Source: an uncultured Collinsella sp. (GTDB lineage Bacteria; Actinomycetota; Coriobacteriia; Coriobacteriales; Coriobacteriaceae). Taken from it: DNA of 64,000 bases. The notes beneath the pieces were generated by a model that was not told the DNA's origin, did no database searches, and saw only the letters and a program-made list of their open reading frames with translations. The stretch's first letter is position 1. Every line of letters begins with the position of its first letter. The translations under genes were made by a program, and so were the position numbers. This document shows positions 1-8,412 of this stretch, piece by piece. The stretch lies in NCBI GenBank assembly GCA_934654775.1, contig CAKUGR010000005.1, positions 1 to 64,000 of the forward strand. Reading direction: 5' to 3'.

Positions 1-76
1 TGGTGGGCCGTCAGGGGGTCGAACCCTGGACCTTGGGATTAAGAGTCCCCTGCTCTACCAACTGAGCTAACGACCC
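1..76 (-). tRNA. tRNA-Lys (CUU)
   Basis: Read on the minus strand this folds as a complete cloverleaf: acceptor GGGTCGT pairs with ACGGCCC (one T-G pair), the D arm is AGCTCAGTTGGTAGAGC, the anticodon loop CTCTTAA gives anticodon CTT, and the T loop is GGGTTCGACCCC. The 3' CCA is encoded at bases 1-4, so the gene is complete at the very edge of the window. Confidence 0.95.
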
Positions 77-98
77 GATATCAACACGAAGCAAGAAC

Positions 99-176
99 TG
101 GGGTGGGTAAAGGGACTCGAACCCTCGACCTACGGGACCACAACCCGTCGCTCTAGCCAACTGAGCTACACCCACC
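99..176 (-). tRNA. tRNA-His (GUG)
   Basis: Minus-strand cloverleaf with anticodon GTG in loop TTGTGGT. The acceptor is GTGGGTG/TACCCAC with an extra 5' G at -1 opposite C73, the identity hallmark of histidine tRNA. The CCA tail is encoded (99-101). It lies 22 bp from tRNA-Lys on the same strand, so the two are probably cotranscribed. Confidence 0.95.
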
Positions 177-341
177 GTGTCCTGTGCGCTTCGCGCTCGA
201 CTATTATTGCAAGGAACGCCACGCGATGCAAGACCCAATTTTCAAGAATTTTGAAAAGAGTTTTTCGAGCGCGTTTCGAGCAATTCCCACCGGTTTCATA
301 GGAGTAAACTTGCCCCACTGCAAATGCTCGAAAGGACAGGC

Positions 342-1523
342 ATGAAAGAACTCTCCAATCGCACGGCAACGTTTACCGATTCGGTCATCCGCCGCATGAC
401 GCGCATCTCCAACAAGTACGGTGCCGTCAACCTCTCGCAGGGCTTCCCCGACTTCGATCCTCCGGCGCAGCTGCTCGAGAGCCTCAGTGCCATCGCTACC
501 GACCCCAAGCCGCTCTATCACCAGTACTCCATCACTTGGGGCTCCCAGGCCATGCGCGAGGCGCTCGCCGCCAAGCAGGAGCACTTTATGGGCATGCCGA
601 TCAGCCCCAACGAGAACATTGTAGTCACCTGCGGCTCCACCGAGGCCATGATGGCCGCCATGATGACGGTTACGAACCCCGGAGACAAGGTCGTCATCTT
701 CTCGCCGTTCTACGAGAACTACGGTGCCGACACGATTCTCTCGGGCGCTGAGCCCATCTATGTGCCGCTCAACCCGCCCACGTTCGACTTCGATCGTGTG
801 GTCCTCGAGGCGGCCTTCCGCGACAACGACCCCAAGGCTATCGTCCTGTGCAACCCGTCCAACCCCTGCGGCAAGGTCTTTACGCGCGAGGAGCTCACCT
901 TTATCGCCGACCTCTGCAAGAAGTACGACGCCTACTGCATCACCGACGAGGTCTACGAGCACATCGTCTATGCGCCCCACGAGCATGTCTATATGGCCAC
1001 GCTGCCCGGCATGTTCGAGCGCACCATCAGCTGCAGCTCACTGTCCAAGACCTACTCCATCACCGGTTGGCGCCTGGGCTACACCATCGCTCCGGCCGAG
1101 ATTACCGAGCGCATCAAGAAGGTCCACGACTTCCTCACGGTGGGCGCCGCCGCGCCCCTGCAGGAGGCCGTCGTCACCGCCCTCAATTTCGACGATAGCT
1201 ATTACCAGGAGGTCCTCGACCTCTACACCGCCAAGCGCGACCTGTTCTGCCAGGGCCTCGATAGCATCGGTCTTGAACACAACGTGCCGCAGGGCGCCTA
1301 CTACGTCATGATGGACATCTCGGAGTTTGGCTATGACAGCGACCTCGACTTCTGCGAAGATCTCGCCTCCAAGGTTGGCGTGGGCGCCGTGCCCGGCTCG
1401 AGCTTCTTCCGCGAGCCCGTCAACCATCTCATCCGCTTCCACTTTGCCAAGCGAGACGAAACGCTCAACGCCGCGCTCGAGAACCTCAAGTCCCTGCGTG
1501 ATAAAATCAAGCCGCGCGGGTAG
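342..1523 (+). CDS. Class I/II PLP-dependent aminotransferase, aspartate aminotransferase-like
   Basis: 393-residue fold-type I aminotransferase, predicted cytosolic, transferring amino groups from an L-amino acid to a 2-oxo acid. The PLP lysine is K236 in SSLSKTYSITGWRLGY; NPSNPCGK (171-178) and DEVYE (202-206) are the usual cofactor-contacting segments, and the C-terminal IRFHFAK holds the carboxylate-binding Arg. The ATG at 342 has GAAAGGAC just upstream, so I prefer it over the ATG at 324, which has no ribosome-binding site. It is a single gene closed by a terminator at 1551. Family members use aspartate, aromatic or branched substrates; specificity cannot be read here. Confidence 0.9.
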   Translation: MKELSNRTATFTDSVIRRMTRISNKYGAVNLSQGFPDFDPPAQLLESLSAIATDPKPLYHQYSITWGSQAMREALAAKQEHFMGMPISPNENIVVTCGSTEAMMAAMMTVTNPGDKVVIFSPFYENYGADTILSGAEPIYVPLNPPTFDFDRVVLEAAFRDNDPKAIVLCNPSNPCGKVFTREELTFIADLCKKYDAYCITDEVYEHIVYAPHEHVYMATLPGMFERTISCSSLSKTYSITGWRLGYTIAPAEITERIKKVHDFLTVGAAAPLQEAVVTALNFDDSYYQEVLDLYTAKRDLFCQGLDSIGLEHNVPQGAYYVMMDISEFGYDSDLDFCEDLASKVGVGAVPGSSFFREPVNHLIRFHFAKRDETLNAALENLKSLRDKIKPRG

Positions 1524-1550
1524 AGACGGTCCAACAACTAAAAGCACCAA

Positions 1551-1591
1551 AGAAACCTCGCGTCGTCCGTTGGGCTGCGAGATTTCTTTTT
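1551..1591 (+). terminator. Intrinsic terminator after aminotransferase
   Basis: AGAAACCTCGC (1551-1561) pairs with GCGAGATTTCT (1577-1587) with one mismatch, followed by a T run. It ends the upstream aminotransferase transcript. Confidence 0.8.
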
Positions 1592-1664
1592 ATAGCGCTT
1601 TCTTAATTATTTTAGAGCGCTATACTTTAGAGGTGAAGCAACTCCCCCATTAGAGAGGAACGCA

Positions 1665-2558
1665 ATGGCAGGGCAACAGCTTATCGGAGCGCTCGAGGCC
1701 GGCGGCACCAAGATGGTGTGCGCCACGGGCTATGCGGACGGCACGGTCCTCGAACGCGAGCAGATCGCGACCACGACCCCGCAGAAGACCGTCGAGGCCG
1801 TCAACGCATGGTTTGCAGACAAGGACATCGCCGCCCTGGGCATCGGCGCCTTTGGCCCCACCGCGGTCAACCTCGCCTCGCCCCAGTACGGCAAGATCTT
1901 GGAGACGCCCAAGACCGCATGGCGCTACTTTGACCTGCTGGGCACCATCCAAAACGAGTTCAACGTCCCCTGCGGCTACGACACCGATGTCAACGTCGCC
2001 TGCCTGGGCGAGGTCACCTTTGGCTGCGCGCAGGGCCTCACCGACGTGGTGTACCTGACGATCGGTACCGGCGTGGGCGCCGGCGTGCTCTCGGGCGGCC
2101 AGCTCGTCCACGGCATGATGCACCCCGAGGCCGGCCACATCCTGGTCACGCGCGACCCGCGCGACACCATCGGCGAGCACAGCGCCTGCCCCTTCCACGA
2201 CAACTGTCTGGAGGGCCTCATCGCCGGCCCTGGCGTCAAAAAGCGCTGGGGCGGTAAGTCCGCCGGCGAGATGGCCGACGACCCGGAGGCCATGGACCTG
2301 CTTGCCGGCTATCTGGCACAGGCGCTCATGACCTACACGCTGTGCTATGCGCCGCAGAAGATCATCATCGGCGGTGGCGTTGCCGACCACACCCCCATCG
2401 TGCCGCTCGCCCGCAAAAAGTGCGCCGAGATGCTCAACGGCTACATCGTCACGCCCGAGGTCAACGATATCGACACCTACATCGTCAACAACAGCCTCGA
2501 GGGCAAGCAGGGCATCATGGGCTGCCTGGCCCTGGGTGCCGCCGCGCTTCAGCAGTAG
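1665..2558 (+). CDS. ROK-family sugar kinase, fructokinase type
   Basis: 297-residue ROK kinase that phosphorylates a hexose with ATP, probably fructose at C6. The N-terminal phosphate loop GALEAGGTKMV (8-18), GAFGP (61-65), catalytic region YDTDVN (105-110) and GTGVGAG (134-140) are present. The zinc site reads H158 plus CPFHDNC (C175, H178, C181) followed by LEG, the layout of GmuE/ScrK-type fructokinases rather than glucokinases. Ribosome-binding site GAGAGGAA precedes the ATG. A TATACT box at 1621-1626 is a plausible -10. It is monocistronic between two terminators. Mannose or allose activity cannot be excluded. Confidence 0.88.
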   Translation: MAGQQLIGALEAGGTKMVCATGYADGTVLEREQIATTTPQKTVEAVNAWFADKDIAALGIGAFGPTAVNLASPQYGKILETPKTAWRYFDLLGTIQNEFNVPCGYDTDVNVACLGEVTFGCAQGLTDVVYLTIGTGVGAGVLSGGQLVHGMMHPEAGHILVTRDPRDTIGEHSACPFHDNCLEGLIAGPGVKKRWGGKSAGEMADDPEAMDLLAGYLAQALMTYTLCYAPQKIIIGGGVADHTPIVPLARKKCAEMLNGYIVTPEVNDIDTYIVNNSLEGKQGIMGCLALGAAALQQ

Positions 2559-2642
2559 GCGCGCCAAAGGGGCGCCGCAACGTCCAGCAATCCCATCCTA
2601 CGGGATGACGCCGCCACACCCCGTATAAGCCCCCAAACAAAG

Positions 2643-2686
2643 AAAGGCCGCCTAGGACCAAGCAACGTGTCCTAGGCGGCCTTTTT
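2643..2686 (+). terminator. Strong intrinsic terminator after sugar kinase
   Basis: AAAGGCCGCCTAGGAC (2643-2658) and GTCCTAGGCGGCCTTT (2669-2684) are perfectly complementary and run into a T tract. The right arm overlaps the stop of the convergent VanZ-like gene, so it may act in both directions. Confidence 0.9.
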
Positions 2687-3121
2687 GGCACATATGAGCG
2701 ATCGTAGAAGATATCGAAGCACAACGCCCGTCATCGCTCCGCAGCAGTCGATCATCACGTCGGTGATCATGCCGGCGCGACCGGGCACAAAGAGCTGAAT
2801 CGTCTCGTCAATCGAGGGAATCAGCAGCAAGAACACCGCCGTGGGAAGCAGCACGTCAAAGGTGCGACGGCCCTCGATATCGAAAGCGTGCGTCGCCAGA
2901 ATGCCGAGCACCATGTACTCGGTAAAATGCGCGCATTTTCGAACGACGAAGTTGGTCACCCACTCATACGGAAGCCCCATGCCGTGCAGAAAGCCGCGAA
3001 CGGCCTCCATAATCGACAGGCTCAATGAACCGGACCCCGTGCCGGGAACCATCGAATTGCCCCAGATGAGCAGCACCATCAGGCAGGTCGCGACCGCCCA
3101 TTTTCGATCGAGTTTAAGCAT
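2672..3121 (-). CDS. VanZ-like membrane protein
   Basis: 149-residue integral membrane protein. It has hydrophobic segments near 7-22, 60-77, 85-103 and 120-140 and the VanZ-family signature: RKCAHFTEY in the middle, then DETIQLFVPGRAG and a D...DCCG segment. VanZ itself raises teicoplanin resistance by an unclear route; most members are uncharacterised. The ATG at 3121 lies 8 nt before the end of the upstream gene (3129) is reached, and its GGAGG lies inside that gene's last codons, so the two are translationally coupled. Function beyond the family name is unknown. Confidence 0.8.
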   Translation of the reverse strand: MLKLDRKWAVATCLMVLLIWGNSMVPGTGSGSLSLSIMEAVRGFLHGMGLPYEWVTNFVVRKCAHFTEYMVLGILATHAFDIEGRRTFDVLLPTAVFLLLIPSIDETIQLFVPGRAGMITDVMIDCCGAMTGVVLRYLLRSLICAKKAA

Positions 3122-3128
3122 GCAGAAG

Positions 3129-4586
3129 CTATGCCTCCGCGCAGAGCGGCTCAAAGCTGGCGGTGCCACCCTCGATAACGCTCAGATAGGCACGGCCCGT
3201 GCGCCTCACCGCTGCAGACTGCAGGCGGTCGATCTCCTCCTCGAGAATCTGATTGACACGCTCGTGGCGGCGATTCTCCATAACGCCGGCAGCGATGGCC
3301 TCGGCGCGCTCGATACCTTCGCGCGAGATGCGGGCGGTATCCTCGGGGAACACGGCGCTGTGGCGACCAACGTACGCGGGGGCAGCGGGCTGAGGAGCAG
3401 GCATAAACACCGGAGCGGCAACGGGAGCAGGCTCGACGACCTCGTCCAAAATTGCGGCAGCGGCGGCCCACATGCCCTCGTGGCCCGAATAATCGGCCAT
3501 GGGGACGTCTTCCTCGGAAGCTGCATCGATAGGCTCGTCGGCAGCGACGGACTGGGACGCGGAGGCCGGGACATCGACCGGGGCAGCGACCACATACGGC
3601 ATGTCGTTCGAGATGACCGGCTCGTCAAGGTCATCGAGATCGATAGCCGCAGCAGGGGCGTCACTGATGATCGGCATGTTGGCAAGGTTCGCGTTGTACG
3701 GCACCGCCTCCGCCGCCTGCTGCTGTACAGGAGCACCCCACAGCGAGCTTTCGGCAGCACGACGGGCGGCAATAGTCTCCTCGTCGACGGCCAGCGGCTC
3801 GTCAGCGTAGGGGTCAACGGCGGTGGCGGCAGCCGGAGTCACGGGCACGGCAGTGTCATACGTAACGGATTGAGCCGTGGCGGCGTTGTTGGCGGCGTTA
3901 GCCACGAGCGCCACAAAGGCGGCCGTGCTGCCCGCAGGGGCGGCATGAGAGCCCGAGACGGCGCGCGCAGCGGCAGCGATGTCTTCGCGGTTATAGGAGC
4001 CGGTCTGCCCGCCGTAGGTGAGTTCGTCGATAGCGACCTGGTACACATCGCGCGAGCGCGCAGGATCGCAGCTGATCGGCGAGTCATCGTCGAGCATGCT
4101 GTCGATCATGGACCAGGCATCGGCCTCGCTCATGGCGTCTGCGGCGCGGGCGATGGTGGGAACGCCATCGTCGGCACGACGGCGCTGGAAGGCACCGGTC
4201 AGGCCGGAGAAAACCGAAGAGGGCTGCGCGGCATTGGGCTGAGCGACAGCGGCGGCCTGAGGGGCAGCCCACTGCTGTTGGGCGGGTATCGAGGCGGTCT
4301 GGAACTCATTTTGATGCTGGTTGACGTTCGCGGCGCCACCCATGGCGTCGGGCTGGAACAGGCGCTCGGCATGCTGCGCACGATATTCGGAGATACCCAG
4401 CGAGGCGGCATAGATACCCACGCCCGCCACCGCGCCCACGGCAAAGGGAACAGCGCCCGCGACGACCGTCTCGTTCACCGACGAAAACGGCAGCGTGGCA
4501 GCATACATCACCACGGGAGCGGCAAGGCCGATTCCGCAGGAAAGTCCAGCAAGGACTGCTCGTTGTGTTGCATCAGAAGAAGCCAT
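3129..4586 (-). CDS. Ala-rich protein with two N-terminal membrane segments, unknown function
   Basis: 485 residues, not assigned to a family. Two hydrophobic stretches near residues 10-34 and 42-64 would make an N-terminal hairpin in the membrane. The remaining roughly 400 residues are Ala/Pro/Asp/Glu-rich and low in complexity, with a more ordered C-terminus (from about 410) rich in Glu and Arg (EGIERAEAIAAGVMENRR and an EEEIDRLQ helix) that looks like a coiled coil. GGGGAGAGCTC precedes the ATG at 4586, favoured over an upstream start. It overlaps the ribosome-binding site of the VanZ-like gene, so they form an operon. A scaffold or cell-envelope role is possible but is only inference. Confidence 0.7.
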   Translation of the reverse strand: MASSDATQRAVLAGLSCGIGLAAPVVMYAATLPFSSVNETVVAGAVPFAVGAVAGVGIYAASLGISEYRAQHAERLFQPDAMGGAANVNQHQNEFQTASIPAQQQWAAPQAAAVAQPNAAQPSSVFSGLTGAFQRRRADDGVPTIARAADAMSEADAWSMIDSMLDDDSPISCDPARSRDVYQVAIDELTYGGQTGSYNREDIAAAARAVSGSHAAPAGSTAAFVALVANAANNAATAQSVTYDTAVPVTPAAATAVDPYADEPLAVDEETIAARRAAESSLWGAPVQQQAAEAVPYNANLANMPIISDAPAAAIDLDDLDEPVISNDMPYVVAAPVDVPASASQSVAADEPIDAASEEDVPMADYSGHEGMWAAAAAILDEVVEPAPVAAPVFMPAPQPAAPAYVGRHSAVFPEDTARISREGIERAEAIAAGVMENRRHERVNQILEEEIDRLQSAAVRRTGRAYLSVIEGGTASFEPLCAEA

Positions 4587-4827
4587 GAGCTCTCCCCATC
4601 TTCCAGCACCCAAATCGCATCATTCAGTTGGCTGCGCGAGAGAAGATGAAGCGGGGCTATGCCCCAAAGCAACGGTATGTGGTTCGTTTCATCTGCGTTT
4701 TCCGTCGCGAAGCTTAACAGCTATTATGCGAAACCCCCTTGGGGAATGCAAGCGACGAAGCGGGATTGAAACGGGAAAATCGCTGCTTGCCGGTCGTGAG
4801 GTCAATAATCGTTGGCGAGCGGCTATA

Positions 4828-4862
4828 CGAAAAAGGGCCAGGATCTAAACCCCGGCCCTTCT
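4828..4862 (-). terminator. Intrinsic terminator of rho
   Basis: On the minus strand AAGGGCCGGG pairs with CCTGGCCCTT (one G-T) followed by TTTTTC. It sits 38 nt past the rho stop codon. The flanking stretch 4587-4899 holds no other feature that I can see. Confidence 0.85.
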
Positions 4863-4899
4863 GGCATGTCTATGGCTATTGTCGTGTGCGGCGAGCGAC

Positions 4900-7500
4900 T
4901 TAGAACGTCTGCTCGTAATCGCTGTGCTTTTTTGCCGAACGCACCAGGAACTCCTGGTTGGTATTGGTGCCCTTGAGGCCCTTGATAAACGACGCGGCCG
5001 CGCGCTCGGTATTGTTCATGCCGGCGAGGATACGGCGCAGGCCAAAGACAAACGGGCGCATCTGCTCGTCGACCAGCAGGTCCTCGTTGCGCGTGCCCGA
5101 GGCAACGGGATCGATGGCCGGGAAGATACGGCGGTCGGCCAGATCGCGGTCGAGCTTGAGCTCCATGTTGCCGGTACCCTTGAACTCCTCAAAGATGACC
5201 TCGTCCATCTTGGAGCCGGTATCGATGAGGGCGGAAGCCAGGATGGTGAGCGAGCCGCCGTTCTCGATGTTGCGGGCAGCGCCCAGGAAACGCTTGGGCG
5301 GATACAGGGCCGCCGAATCGACGCCGCCCGACAGGATACGGCCTGAGGCGGGCGCGGCCAGGTTGTAGGCACGGGCAAGGCGCGTGATGGAGTCGAGCAC
5401 CACCACGACGTCGCCACCCAGCTCCACGATGCGTTTGGCACGCTCGATCACGAGCTCTGCCACGCGAGTATGGTTGTCGGCGGGCATATCGAAGGTCGAG
5501 GCCACGACCTCGCCCTTGATGGAGCGCTGCATGTCAGTGACCTCTTCGGGGCGCTCGTCGACGAGCAGGCAGATGAGGTGCACCTCGGGGTTATTGATCG
5601 AAATGGACTGGCAGATCTTCTTGAGAATCGTGGTCTTGCCGGCCTTGGGAGGCGACACGATCAGGCCACGCTGGCCCTTGCCGATCGGCGACACGATATC
5701 GATGGCGCGACCGGTGATGGAATCCTTGCCGTGCTCCATGCGCAGCGGCTCATTGGGATAGACCGGGGTGAGGTCGCCAAACTTGGGACGGTTGCGGATC
5801 TGCTCGGGATCCCTGCCGTTGACGGTCGTGATCTTGGCGAGGCCGGCGCGCTTGTCACCGCCGCGCGAGGGACGCAGCGAGCCCTCGATCACGTCGCCCG
5901 TGCGCAGGCGTGCGGAGCGGATGAGGTATGCGGGGACAAAGGCGTCGTCGTTGGACTTCATGTAGCCGTGGGCATGGATGATACCGGAGCTGTCCGGGCG
6001 AATCTGCAGGATGCCCTTGATATCGCGGAAGCCCTCGGCCTTCGCGGCAGTGGTGTAAATCTCCTCGACGAGCTCAGCTTTCTTCTTGCCGGTCGTCTCG
6101 ATCTCGAACTCCTTGGCCTTCTCGCGCAGCTCGGCGACCTTCATGGCCGCGAGCTCCTCGCGCGAAAGCGTGGGCTCGGTGGGAGCGGCGTTGCGCTCCT
6201 TGTTGCGCTGCTTGCGGTCGCGCTGGCGGTTGCGACGGTCGTTGTTGCGGTCATCCTTGCGCTCGTTGCGCTCGTCGTTGCGCTTGTGCTGACGACGATT
6301 GGGGCGGGCGTTCTCTTCGGTCTCGACAGACGCGGTGCCCTCGGCCGCCGGAGTTGCGGCGTCGGTGCCGGCCGGGACTTCGTTATCGGCCTTGGTGTCG
6401 GCATTGGCATTGGGCTCAGCATCGGCCTGCTGCTCGGCGGCCTTAGCCTTTGCGGACTTCTTACGCGTACGCTTGGGCCTCTCGGCTGCCGGCTGGCCGG
6501 CGTTCTCGGCATCGGGAGCGGAGTCGACGGTTGCCTCGGCGACCGCGTTGCCAGAATCCTCGGACACGTCCTTTTTCGAACCCTTGGCCTTGGACGAGCG
6601 CTTAGCGGCCGTGCGACGGCTGCGACCGGGGCGAACATCGGCGGGCTCGCCCTCGACGGGCGCGCCGGCCTCGGTGGCAGCGGCTTCCTGGGCAGGAGCG
6701 TCGGCGACGGGCGCGGGCGCGGCGGTCATCGCGGCGTCCTGAGCTGCAGCTGCTGCAGCGGCTGCGGCAGCGGCCTTCTCGGCCTCAACAAACGCCTTGG
6801 GCTTGCGGCCGCGACGGTGTGGACGAAGAGCAGGATCGACAACGGGAACCTCGTTGGCCTCGGCAGGTGTTGCAGACTCAGAGGGCTGCGCATCCTCCCC
6901 TACCGCAGAACGAGCCGGAGCTTCACCGGACTCTTGAGCCGCCTGCTCAGCATCCAGCAGAGACTTGGCCGCACGACGACGCGTGCGCGGAGCCGGCTTC
7001 TCGGTCGGCTGGTCGGTTACGCGTGCCTCGGCGGTCGCACTCGCCTCGGGTACGCCCGGAGCCACCAGCTCGGTCAGTGCCGCGGCCTCGCGCTCGGCAG
7101 CACGGCGACGGGCGCGCACAACCTGAGCCTCGCTGATTTGTGCCAGCGCGCGGGCCTGTGCCACCTCATCGGAAATCGGCGCGGAGGAATCGGCAACGGT
7201 GTGCTTGGCTCGCGTCGCGCGCGTGGCGCGGCGCTTGGGCTTGGCAGCCTCCTCGCCGTCAGCGACGGGCTTGGATGTGCGGCGCGTACGCTTAGGCTTT
7301 GCAGGCGCGGCCTCATCGGCAGCGGCGGAAGGCGCGGGCGCGGCGCTCTCAACCGCAGCGGGCGCGGCTGCCGGGGCGGCCTTGGAGGCCTCAGGAGCCG
7401 AAGCCTGCACCGGCGCAGGCATCACGACCTGGTCCGACGCAGCCGGTGCAGCGGGAGCGGCCGTCGTCGTTATTTCGTTTTCTTGCTGTTGATCAGACAC
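4900..7500 (-). CDS. rho: Transcription termination factor Rho with long N-terminal extension
   Basis: 866 residues, about twice the length of E. coli Rho (419). The last ~420 residues are canonical: the SAP-like helical domain (LSREELAAMKVAELREKA), cold-shock RNA-binding domain (GILQIRPDSSGIIHAHGYM), Walker A SPPKAGKTT, Walker B DVVVVLDSITRLARAYN and the Q-loop region LSGGVDSAAL. The first ~445 residues are Ala/Glu/Pro-rich with repeated KPKRTRR-like basic patches and end in a dense Arg/Asn/Asp tract (NRRQHKRNDERNERKDD). Such insertions are known in high-GC actinobacterial Rho and are thought to aid RNA binding. The start is GTG with only a weak upstream purine tract. The ~145-nt leader from the candidate promoter would allow the autogenous control known for rho. 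Confidence 0.95.
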   Translation of the reverse strand: MSDQQQENEITTTAAPAAPAASDQVVMPAPVQASAPEASKAAPAAAPAAVESAAPAPSAAADEAAPAKPKRTRRTSKPVADGEEAAKPKRRATRATRAKHTVADSSAPISDEVAQARALAQISEAQVVRARRRAAEREAAALTELVAPGVPEASATAEARVTDQPTEKPAPRTRRRAAKSLLDAEQAAQESGEAPARSAVGEDAQPSESATPAEANEVPVVDPALRPHRRGRKPKAFVEAEKAAAAAAAAAAAQDAAMTAAPAPVADAPAQEAAATEAGAPVEGEPADVRPGRSRRTAAKRSSKAKGSKKDVSEDSGNAVAEATVDSAPDAENAGQPAAERPKRTRKKSAKAKAAEQQADAEPNANADTKADNEVPAGTDAATPAAEGTASVETEENARPNRRQHKRNDERNERKDDRNNDRRNRQRDRKQRNKERNAAPTEPTLSREELAAMKVAELREKAKEFEIETTGKKKAELVEEIYTTAAKAEGFRDIKGILQIRPDSSGIIHAHGYMKSNDDAFVPAYLIRSARLRTGDVIEGSLRPSRGGDKRAGLAKITTVNGRDPEQIRNRPKFGDLTPVYPNEPLRMEHGKDSITGRAIDIVSPIGKGQRGLIVSPPKAGKTTILKKICQSISINNPEVHLICLLVDERPEEVTDMQRSIKGEVVASTFDMPADNHTRVAELVIERAKRIVELGGDVVVVLDSITRLARAYNLAAPASGRILSGGVDSAALYPPKRFLGAARNIENGGSLTILASALIDTGSKMDEVIFEEFKGTGNMELKLDRDLADRRIFPAIDPVASGTRNEDLLVDEQMRPFVFGLRRILAGMNNTERAAASFIKGLKGTNTNQEFLVRSAKKHSDYEQTF

Positions 7501-7644
7501 AGTGTTTGCTCAACTTTCTTTTCAAGCCCTGTGATCACATGCTCCCTGCATAAACCTTCAGGGCGGCTAAACAGTCTAGCTCCGTCAAATACCGACGGAC
7601 ATCATTGATCTGTATCGAGATGATTGCGTCATATACGCAGCGTT

Positions 7645-7672
7645 AGTGTAACACAACCGCAACCACCTGCAA
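7645..7672 (-). promoter_or_regulatory. Candidate rho promoter
   Basis: On the minus strand TTGCAG (7672-7667), a 16-bp spacer and TACACT (7650-7645) match four of six bases each of the sigma-70 type -35 and -10 boxes. It would give a leader of about 140 nt before the rho GTG. Confidence 0.4.
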
Positions 7673-7673
7673 C

Positions 7674-7720
7674 TTAGTCATTGGGGACGTTCTTAAACGA
7701 CTAGTCAAAAGGGACACTCT
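7674..7720 (+). repeat. R3 repeat, copy 1
   Basis: A 47-bp block shared with 28064-28110, with the common cores GACGTTYTTAAACRACTAG and GGGACACTCTT. It carries GGGAC twice (GGGGACG and GGGACAC). It lies at the upstream edge of the rho promoter. Confidence 0.7.
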
Positions 7721-7745
7721 TTATAAAGCCGCAGCGACAGCCCCC

Positions 7746-7830
7746 CTCCTCATAAGTTGCGGTGAAATAGTTCCTAAAAATCCCGTCAACCGTCCCAACC
7801 GGGAACTATTCCACCGCAATTTATGAGGAG
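7746..7830. repeat. R2 inverted repeat, copy 1
   Basis: 29-nt arms (7746-7774 and 7802-7830) with two mismatches surround a 27-nt loop containing CGTCCCAACC. The shared core is TTGCGGTGAAATAGTTCC. A second copy lies at 61178-61246, upstream of pstS. Confidence 0.85.
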
Positions 7831-7921
7831 AAGGCAGGTCTATCCTCGAGCATCGTGGATACGACGCGACCGAAGAGCAAAAACCATCGGTCTTGGGAGC
7901 AGCTCGCCACAAAACGCGCCC

Positions 7922-8050
7922 ATCTACTACGTTTGACCCGGGACCCCAGACCATACCATCGATATTCCTAAAATCGCAAGCCCGCTACCTGCGGTTTTAA
8001 TATCGCGCCTTTCGGCATGGATCGGGGTATGCGACTAAACGTAGTAGATG
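7922..8050. repeat. IR-A inverted-repeat element
   Basis: Perfect 14-bp arms CATCTACTACGTTT (7922-7935) and AAACGTAGTAGATG (8037-8050) enclose about 100 bp that include an inner AAATCGCA...CCTGCGGTTTT hairpin. The phrase ACCTGCGGTTTT recurs inside the R6 element at 31607, so the elements may be related. Confidence 0.65.
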
Positions 8051-8100
8051 AGCCCGATTCGTGGCGAACGGTTTCCCAACACGCTCCCACGAGACAAAAA

Positions 8101-8131
8101 TGCCCCGATTTCCTCCGTCCCCAAGGGGTCA
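8101..8131. repeat. R5 hairpin, copy 1
   Basis: TGCCCC ... GGGGTCA arms enclose the loop TTTCCTCCGTCCCC. The same loop occurs at 16118-16148 between different arms (TGATCCG/CGGATCA). Arm sequence varies while pairing is kept. Confidence 0.6.
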
Positions 8132-8138
8132 TTTTCAA

Positions 8139-8286
8139 AACTATGTCGGTTTACTATGATGGATCGTTCAACCACGACCGCGCTGAAAACCGCAGAACCA
8201 AAATCGCAGGTAGACGACCTGCAAATATCAGTGAAATGTCAGTGTGGTCGAATTCCCCCGATTCATCGTAGTAAACCGGTATAGTT
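8139..8286. repeat. IR-B inverted-repeat element
   Basis: 28-nt arms (8139-8166 and 8259-8286) differ at four positions, and all four differences are G-T wobbles, so an RNA copy of the plus strand would pair over the whole arm. About 90 bp lie between. No ORF with a ribosome-binding site is seen. Together with R3, R2, IR-A and R5 it fills the 7501-8332 gene-free gap. Confidence 0.7.
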
Positions 8287-8332
8287 GCGATTTGGTAGCA
8301 TTTTCCAGCAAACCGAATAGTCCCGTCAAACG

Positions 8333-8368
8333 CAAAAGCCCGACCTCCACGATGGAGATCGGGCTTTC
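8333..8368 (-). terminator. Intrinsic terminator of argS
   Basis: On the minus strand AAAGCCCGATCTCCA pairs with TGGAGGTCGGGCTTT (one T-G) and runs into a T tract, 45 nt after the argS stop. Confidence 0.9.
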
Positions 8369-8412
8369 AAGGCTTAGTTCAACCAAGTCTGTACGGTCAA
8401 ACGACCCGTAGA

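Noticed and set aside
2841..4649. 602-codon plus-strand frame opposite the Ala-rich and VanZ-like genes
   Set aside because: Coding is better supported on the minus strand by ribosome-binding sites, membrane segments and the VanZ motifs.
5470..7608. 712-codon open frame on the plus strand opposite rho
   Set aside because: It is a shadow of a high-GC, Ala/Arg-rich gene; the rho protein on the other strand has clear motifs and the shadow has none.
8017..8271. Short ORFs in the rho-argS gap
   Set aside because: They cross IR-A, R5 and IR-B and lack ribosome-binding sites; the DNA is better explained as repeats.
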